DNA from: Streptomyces sp. WMMC500 | GTDB lineage: Bacteria > Actinomycetota > Actinomycetes > Streptomycetales > Streptomycetaceae | Assembly (NCBI RefSeq): GCF_027497195.1 | Contig: NZ_CP114905.1 | Location: 7,728,001 to 7,792,000, forward strand | Length of the DNA: 64,000 bases | Direction of reading: 5' to 3' | Part shown: positions 56,458 through 64,000 of the stretch, piece after piece | Layout of the letters: the number at the start of each line of letters is the position of its first letter | How positions within the stretch are numbered: position 1 is the first letter of the stretch | The notes under the pieces: generated by a model | What the model saw: the letters and a program-made list of their open reading frames with translations, nothing else | Told to the model about the DNA's origin: nothing | Database searches by the model: none | Made by a program: the position numbers and the translations under genes

Positions 56458-58065
56458 ATGAAGTCCGACACTACGGGTCCACGGGCCAAGACCGATGTCG
56501 AGCAGGCACTGCTCGGCCATGCCACCTACCGTAGCCTTGGCGAGCAGAAGCTCTCGCCGCAGGAAGAGAGGTTCGAACGGGGGCGGCGGACCACCGGGTT
56601 CTGGCTGGCCCCGCTGGTCTCCGTCATCTTTCTCGCACTTCCCCTGGACATGGCGCCCAGCCAGCAGACGTTGGCCGGCATCCTGCTCGGCGTCATCGTG
56701 CTGTGGGTCACCGAACCCGTGCCGATCCCGGTGGGCGGACTCATCGGCGTCGGCGCGATCGTCGTCCTCGGCGTGGTGCCGCCGGACGACGCGCTGGCGC
56801 CGTTCGGCTCCTCCACGATCTTCACCTTCATCGGCGCGTTCATCCTCGCCCAGGCCATGCTCAAGCACGGCGTCGCCCGCCGGTTCGCGTTCTGGATCCT
56901 GGGCCTGCCGGGGGTGGGCCGCTCGACGTTCCGGCTGATCGCCGCCTTCGGCGTGATCACCTGCGTGTTGTCCGCGTTCGTCTCCAACACCGCGACGGTG
57001 GCGATGCTGCTGCCCACCGCGCTGGGCATCCTCACCGTCATTGCCAAGATGCTCCAGGACCGCGGCCTGGTGGAGCAGGACTTCGACCCCACGCGGCTGC
57101 GCGTCGGCGCGGCGCTGGTGCTCATGCTCGCGTACGGCGCCAGCGTCGGCGGCCTGCTCACCCCGGTGGGCAGCCCGCCCAACCTCATCGGCCGCGGCCT
57201 GATCGAGGAGGCGACCGGCGAGAAGATCTCCTTCGCCGAGTGGACGGCCACCGCGCTGCCGCTGTGCGCGTGCATGTTCGTCGTCCTCGTCGTCGTCCTG
57301 CTGCTGCTCAACAAGCCGGAGATCCGGCGGATCGAGGGCGTCGAGGAGTACGTGCGCGAACAGCGCGCCGCGCTGGGGAAGTTCTCGCGGGCGGAGTGGA
57401 ACACGCTGATCGCCTTCGGGATCACCGTGTCGCTGTGGATCACCCCGGGCATCATCGCGCTCGCCGTGGGCACGGACGCCTCCGCGTACACCACCGTCAG
57501 CGACCGGCTCGACGAGGGCATCGTGGCCGTGCTCGGCGCCGCGCTGCTGTTCATCCTGCCGACGAACTGGGCGCGCCGTGAGGCGACGCTCAACTGGAGC
57601 GACGCGGCCCGCATCGACTGGGGCACGATCCTGCTCTTCGGCACCGGCATCATCTTCGGCTCGCTGCTCGCCGACACCGGCCTGGCGGAGACCATCGGCA
57701 ACGAGTCCAACGACCTGCTCGGCTTCTCCAGCGTCTTCACCATCACGGTCTTCGCGGCGGTGCTGGCGGTGATCGTCTCGGAGACGACGAGCAACACGGC
57801 GTCGGCGGCGGTGGTGGTGCCCATCATCATCCCGATCGCGATGGCCGCCGAGGTCGATCCGTTCGTCCCGGCGCTGGCCGCGACCTTCGCCGCGTCCTTC
57901 GGCTTCATGCTGCCGGTGTCGACGCCGCAGAACGCCATCGCCTACGGCTCCGGCGTCGTGCCGATCACCACGATGATCCGCTCCGGCGCGGGCTTCGACT
58001 TCCTCGGCGTGATCCTGGTCATCCTGGGGCTGCCGCTGATGGTCGAGGTCACCGGCATCGGTTAG
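56458..58065 (+). CDS. SLC13/DASS-family dicarboxylate symporter
   Basis: 535 residues, about twelve helices. The two SNT signatures of the family are [16 protein letters not shown] and [19 protein letters not shown], and the [12 protein letters not shown] loop is typical. It should import dicarboxylates with sodium or protons. The ATG follows GGAGGGG. It is divergent from the tartrate/malate dehydrogenase gene, 83 bases apart, and ends in a very strong palindromic terminator. Confidence 0.92.
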   Translation: MKSDTTGPRAKTDVEQALLGHATYRSLGEQKLSPQEERFERGRRTTGFWLAPLVSVIFLALPLDMAPSQQTLAGILLGVIVLWVTEPVPIPVGGLIGVGAIVVLGVVPPDDALAPFGSSTIFTFIGAFILAQAMLKHGVARRFAFWILGLPGVGRSTFRLIAAFGVITCVLSAFVSNTATVAMLLPTALGILTVIAKMLQDRGLVEQDFDPTRLRVGAALVLMLAYGASVGGLLTPVGSPPNLIGRGLIEEATGEKISFAEWTATALPLCACMFVVLVVVLLLLNKPEIRRIEGVEEYVREQRAALGKFSRAEWNTLIAFGITVSLWITPGIIALAVGTDASAYTTVSDRLDEGIVAVLGAALLFILPTNWARREATLNWSDAARIDWGTILLFGTGIIFGSLLADTGLAETIGNESNDLLGFSSVFTITVFAAVLAVIVSETTSNTASAAVVVPIIIPIAMAAEVDPFVPALAATFAASFGFMLPVSTPQNAIAYGSGVVPITTMIRSGAGFDFLGVILVILGLPLMVEVTGIG

Positions 58066-58087
58066 CGGGACGACCCCGGGCCCGTAC

Positions 58088-58125
58088 CCGAAGGGCCGGA
58101 GACGCGCGCGTCTCCGGCCCTTCGG
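58088..58125 (+). terminator. 38-bp perfect palindrome terminator
   Basis: Arms 58088-58106 and 58107-58125 are exact complements with no unpaired base between them; the transcript would fold with a tight turn in GCGC. It ends the DASS gene and lies about 20 bases before the argG promoter. Confidence 0.85.
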
Positions 58126-58145
58126 CGCGCCGTGCGCGCGGCGCT

Positions 58146-58194
58146 TTGACGAATCATACGGTGTGCTGCATACTTATTCTGGTCAGCGTATGCA
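58146..58194 (+). promoter_or_regulatory. argG promoter with ARG box
   Basis: TTGACG (58146-58151), 17 bases, CATACT (58169-58174) form a strong promoter. TGCATAC (58167-58173) and GTATGCA (58188-58194) form a perfect inverted repeat with a 14-base centre and overlap the -10 and transcript start. The sequence resembles known Streptomyces ARG boxes, so ArgR repression is expected. Confidence 0.75.
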
Positions 58195-58210
58195 TCCTAA
58201 GGAGACTCCC

Positions 58211-60864
<2,654 letters not shown>

Positions 60865-60870
60865 CACAGC

Positions 60871-60898
60871 GGGCCCGCCGGTGCCGCCCGGCGGGCCC
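60871..60898 (+). terminator. Terminator of argG-argH
   Basis: GGGCCCGCCG (60871-60880) and CGGCGGGCCC (60889-60898) form a 10-bp stem with an 8-base loop, seven bases after the argH stop. Confidence 0.7.
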
Positions 60899-60999
60899 GG
60901 CGGCGGGGCGGTGGAAAGCCGTGTCGGGCTGCCCGGGGCGGCGCCCGTCTTCTACGGTGGACGGGCCTGACAGCCGCACCGAGGACGTAGGAGCCCGCG

Positions 61000-61971
61000 A
61001 TGGCGTTCGACCGACTGGCCGCAGTGACGACGCCCGCCGCCCACATCGGCTTCGGACTCGCCGCCGTGGGCCGCCCCGCCTACCTCACCACGGGCCGCGC
61101 CGCCGACCTCCCGGACGGACGGAGCGTCGAGGACATGCGCGCCCGCACCCACGAGCTGCTCGACGCCGCCTACGCCCAGGGCGTCCGGTACTTCGACGCC
61201 GCCCGCTCCTACGGCCGCGCCGAGGAGTTCCTCGCCGACTGGCTGCGGCAGCGCCCCGGCGCCGGGGACGCGGTCGTCGGCAGCAAGTGGGGGTACGCGT
61301 ACGTCGGCGACTGGCGCGCGGACGCCGAGGTGCACGAGGTCAAGGACCACGGCGTCGACGCCTACGACCGGCAGCGCGAGGAGTCCGCGAAGCTCCTCGG
61401 CGACCGGCTCGACCTCTACCAGATCCACTCCCTCACCCCCGACAGCCCGGCGCTCACCGACACCGCCCTGCACGCGCGCCTCGCCGCGCTCGCCGGGGGC
61501 GGCGTGACGGTCGGCTTCTCCACCAGCGGGCCGGAGCAGGCCGCGGCCGTACGCGCCGCGCTGGACGTCACGGTCGACGGCGAGCGGCTGTTCCACACCG
61601 TGCAGAGCACGTACAACGTGCTGGAGCCCGCGGTCGGCGAAGCACTGGCCGAGGCGCACGACGCGGGGCTCACCGTGATCGTCAAGGAGGCGCTGGCGAA
61701 CGGGCGGCTGGCCGGCGCCGACGCGCCCGCGGAGCTGCGCGCCGTCGCCGCCGAGACCGGCGCGGAGCCCGACGCCGTCGCGCTCGCGGCCGTGCTGCGC
61801 AGGCCGTGGGCCGGCGTCGTGCTCTCCGGCGCCGCCACCGCCGCGCAACTCCACTCCAACCTCGGCGCCGCGGCCGTCGACCTCGACCCCGCGCAGTGCG
61901 ACCGGCTCACCGCCCTCGCCGAGCCCGCCGGGGACTACTGGCGCCGCCGCGCCGCCACCCCCTGGGCGTAG
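61000..61971 (+). CDS. Aldo/keto reductase
   Basis: 323 residues. TIM-barrel AKR with the catalytic set visible: Asp and Tyr in YFDAARSYGRAEEFL, Lys in GSKWGY, and His in LYQIHSLTPDSP. The C-terminal VLSGAATAAQLHSNLGA binds the NADPH phosphate. Substrate unknown. TACGGT about 45 bases upstream may be the -10; a GTAGGAG site precedes the ATG. Confidence 0.9.
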   Translation: MAFDRLAAVTTPAAHIGFGLAAVGRPAYLTTGRAADLPDGRSVEDMRARTHELLDAAYAQGVRYFDAARSYGRAEEFLADWLRQRPGAGDAVVGSKWGYAYVGDWRADAEVHEVKDHGVDAYDRQREESAKLLGDRLDLYQIHSLTPDSPALTDTALHARLAALAGGGVTVGFSTSGPEQAAAVRAALDVTVDGERLFHTVQSTYNVLEPAVGEALAEAHDAGLTVIVKEALANGRLAGADAPAELRAVAAETGAEPDAVALAAVLRRPWAGVVLSGAATAAQLHSNLGAAAVDLDPAQCDRLTALAEPAGDYWRRRAATPWA

Positions 61972-62076
61972 GGGCGCGGGCCCGCACGACGGCCCCTGCT
62001 CGCGGCGGCTTTAAGGGGATTTTCGCCTCCCGGTGATGACATGCGGTAACGCAGTCGTCTGACGGAGGAGACCCCG

Positions 62077-62313
62077 ATGTCCCGTCGTATACGCAGGCTC
62101 TCGGTCGCCGGTGCCGCCGTGTTCGCCGTGGCCGGCCTGGCCACCGGCGCGTCCGCCGCGCTCGACAGCGCAGACGAGAAGCCCGAGGTGCGGCTCGTGG
62201 TCAACGAGGACCGCGAGCAGACCGGCGCCCCGGGCGGCAGCAAGAAGGACTGCCCGGACAAGGGCGGTTCACAGGCGCCCTCGGGCGCGGCCGAGAACGC
62301 GGGCGACCTGTGA
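62077..62313 (+). CDS. Short secreted protein translationally coupled to moxR
   Basis: 78 residues. A signal peptide (MSRRIRRLSVAGAAVFAVAG..., cut about residue 28, GASA) leaves about 50 polar residues with two Lys-rich stretches and one Cys. No known family. GGAGGAG stands eight bases before the ATG. Its stop overlaps the moxR GTG by four bases, so it belongs to the moxR-DUF58 operon and may act outside with the membrane-linked complex. Confidence 0.65.
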   Translation: MSRRIRRLSVAGAAVFAVAGLATGASAALDSADEKPEVRLVVNEDREQTGAPGGSKKDCPDKGGSQAPSGAAENAGDL

Positions 62314-63377
62314 CCACCACCACCCCCGCAGGCCCGGGGCCCGCCGCCGCGCCGGGCCCCGGGACTGCGCTCCTGGAGCAGGCGCTCTTCGAGGTCAAGC
62401 GGGTGATCGTCGGCCAGGACCGGATGGTCGAACGGCTGCTGACCGCCGTGCTCGCCCGCGGGCACTGCCTGCTCCAGGGCGTGCCCGGCGTCGCCAAGAC
62501 GCTCGCGGCGGCCACCCTGGCCACCGTGTCGGGCGGCACGTTCCACCGCATCCAGTTCACCCCCGACCTGGTGCCGTCGGACATCACCGGCACCCGCATC
62601 TACCGGCCCTCCAGCGAGACGTTCAGCGTCGAACCCGGGCCGGTCGCCGCCAACTTCGTCCTCGCCGACGAGATCAACCGCGCCCCCGCCAAGGTCCAGT
62701 CCGCCCTGCTCGAAGTCATGGCCGAGCGGCAGGTCAGCATCGGCGGCCGGACCATCCCCATGCCCGAGCCGTTCCTCGTCCTCGCCACCCAGAACCCCAT
62801 CGAGTCCGAGGGCGTGTACGAGTTGCCCGAGGCCCAGCGCGACCGCTTCCTGCTCAAGGTCGACGTCTCCGCGCCCACCGAGGACGAGGAGCTGGCGATC
62901 CTCTACCGGATGAGCGTCGACCCGCCCGCCGCCCGGCGGGTGCTCGGGCCGCACACCCTCGCGGCCCTCCAGCGGCGCGCCGACGAGGTGTTCGTCCACC
63001 ACGCCCTCGCGCAGTACGCGGTCCGCCTCGTCCTCGCCACCCGCGAACTCGCCGCCCGCGGCGACGCCTCCGGCGGCGGCCGGCTCGCCTACGGCGCGGG
63101 GCCGCGGGCCACGCTCGGTCTGGTGGCCGCGGCGCGGGCGCTCGCGCTGCTGCGCGGGCGCGAGTACGTGCTCCCCGCCGACATCGCGGCGCTCGCGCAC
63201 GAGGTCATCGCGCACCGCCTGGTGCTGTCCTTCGACGCGCTCGCCGACGGCGTCACCCCCGAGTCCGTCGTCGACGAGGTGCTGGCCGCCGTACCGCAGC
63301 CGCGGGTCACCCCGCACCAGGCCGAGGACGCCGCCGCGGACCTCGCCGGATCCGGGAAGGCCGGGAGGGCGGCGTGA
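62310..63377 (+). CDS. MoxR-family AAA+ ATPase
   Basis: 355 residues. Walker A GVPGVAKT (about 60-67), Walker B LADEINRAPAKVQSALLEVM, sensor ATQNPIESEGVYELPEAQRDRF, C-terminal lid domain. MoxR ATPases work with vWA-domain proteins to remodel or insert metal into target complexes. A DUF58 protein follows with a four-base overlap, the usual MoxR partner. Confidence 0.94.
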   Translation: MTTTTPAGPGPAAAPGPGTALLEQALFEVKRVIVGQDRMVERLLTAVLARGHCLLQGVPGVAKTLAAATLATVSGGTFHRIQFTPDLVPSDITGTRIYRPSSETFSVEPGPVAANFVLADEINRAPAKVQSALLEVMAERQVSIGGRTIPMPEPFLVLATQNPIESEGVYELPEAQRDRFLLKVDVSAPTEDEELAILYRMSVDPPAARRVLGPHTLAALQRRADEVFVHHALAQYAVRLVLATRELAARGDASGGGRLAYGAGPRATLGLVAAARALALLRGREYVLPADIAALAHEVIAHRLVLSFDALADGVTPESVVDEVLAAVPQPRVTPHQAEDAAADLAGSGKAGRAA

Positions 63378-64000
63378 GCGCGGCGGGCACGGCAGCAGGC
63401 GCGGCGTCCCCGAAGGTGCCCGGGTCGCCGTCGCTGGGCGAACTCACCCCCGAACAGGCGCTCCGGCACCTGCGGCTCCTCTTCACCCGCCGCCCCGACG
63501 GCCTCCTCCAGGGCGAGCACACCGCCCTCGTGCCCGGCCCGGGCGCCGACCCCGACGAGAGCCGCCCGTACGCCCCGGGCGTCGACGACGTACGCCGCAT
63601 GGACTGGAACGCCACCGCGCGCACGACCGTGCCGCACGTGCGGATGACGCTCGCGGACCGCGAACTGACCACCTGGATCGTCCTGGACGCCAGCGCCAGC
63701 ATGGACTTCGGCACCGGCCGGATGGAGAAGCGCGACCTGGCCGTCGGCGCCGCCGCGGCCGTCGCGTTCCTCACCGAGCGCGCCGGCAACCGCCTCGGCG
63801 CCCGGCTCGTCCGCCCCGACGGCATCCAGCACATCCCCGCCCGCAGCGGCCGGCGGCACCTGATGCGGGTGCTGCGCACCGCGCTCGAACGGCCCCGCGT
63901 GCCCGCAGGGCCGCAGACCCACACCCTGGCCGGGGCGGTGGCCGCGCTGCAGCGCGCGGAGCGCCGCCGCGGGCTGGTCGCGGTCGTCTCCGACTTCCTC
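63374..64000 (+). CDS. DUF58 domain (vWA-like) protein, 5' part
   Basis: At least 209 residues; the gene runs off the window. LQGEHTALVPGPGADPDESRPYAPGVDDVRRMDWNATART matches DUF58, and the vWA metal-binding motif is in VLDASASMDFGTG, followed by FLTERAGNRLGARLV. DUF58 proteins partner with MoxR ATPases. The GTG overlaps the moxR stop. Confidence 0.9.
   Translation, partial: MSAAGTAAGAASPKVPGSPSLGELTPEQALRHLRLLFTRRPDGLLQGEHTALVPGPGADPDESRPYAPGVDDVRRMDWNATARTTVPHVRMTLADRELTTWIVLDASASMDFGTGRMEKRDLAVGAAAAVAFLTERAGNRLGARLVRPDGIQHIPARSGRRHLMRVLRTALERPRVPAGPQTHTLAGAVAALQRAERRRGLVAVVSDFL

Overview
The window is very GC-rich actinomycete chromosome, almost certainly Streptomyces or a close relative. 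The evidence is strong G/C bias at third codon positions, many GTG and TTG starts, many genes with a TANNNT hexamer six bases before the start codon (leaderless type), a DmdR/IdeR-type iron box, and a gene order I recognise from the Streptomyces core: FKBP, pafB-pafC, tatA-tatC, helY, then the infC-rpmI-rplT, pheS-pheT and argCJBDR blocks. I see no rRNA, tRNA, CRISPR array, insertion sequence or phage gene. One end cuts an FKBP-type isomerase gene (left) and the other a DUF58 gene (right).

Layout. 1-8 kb: end of an FKBP gene, the WYL regulators pafB/pafC, a small membrane protein, the Tat translocase genes tatA/tatC, a lipid kinase and the helicase helY. 8-14.3 kb: a pentapeptide-like membrane protein, a PadR regulator, a drug-exporter-type ABC pair, an iron-box-controlled siderophore-interacting reductase and a 5'-3' exonuclease. 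14.3-22 kb: a glycine-betaine/proline-type ABC system whose permease is fused to two substrate-binding domains, a BtuF-like protein, a divergent TDT exporter/LysR pair, and a DUF574 methyltransferase. 22-30 kb: a gamma-glutamylation-type amine-utilisation module (ethanolamine permease, gamma-glutamyl hydrolase, GntR regulator, GlnA4-like synthetase, aldehyde dehydrogenase, short-chain dehydrogenase, PLP enzyme).

30-47.6 kb: a membrane protein plus mycosin-type protease, SseB-like and DUF1844 proteins, infC-rpmI-rplT behind an elaborate leader, a TrmH methyltransferase, an orphan soluble histidine kinase, pheS-pheT, a 3-hydroxyacyl-CoA dehydrogenase, a Tat-exported GHL10 protein, and a GMC oxidoreductase with a ferredoxin-like cysteine cluster. 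47.9-60.9 kb: arginine biosynthesis argC-J-B-D-R and argG-H, separated by about 5.3 kb holding an SMR/TetR efflux operon, two small enzymes, and a divergent tartrate/malate dehydrogenase and DASS transporter. 61-64 kb: an aldo/keto reductase and a short secreted protein-moxR-DUF58 operon.

Most remarkable: (1) the amine module, whose two control regions share an AAAGGTAT-N8-ACC operator on either side of the GntR gene; (2) the infC leader, with a perfect 22-bp inverted repeat, an 18-bp tandem repeat, an attenuator-like hairpin and an apparent ATC start codon; (3) a 236-bp perfect internal repeat in the ABC permease/binding-protein fusion; (4) a decayed copy of the argR 3' end exactly where the arginine cluster is interrupted.
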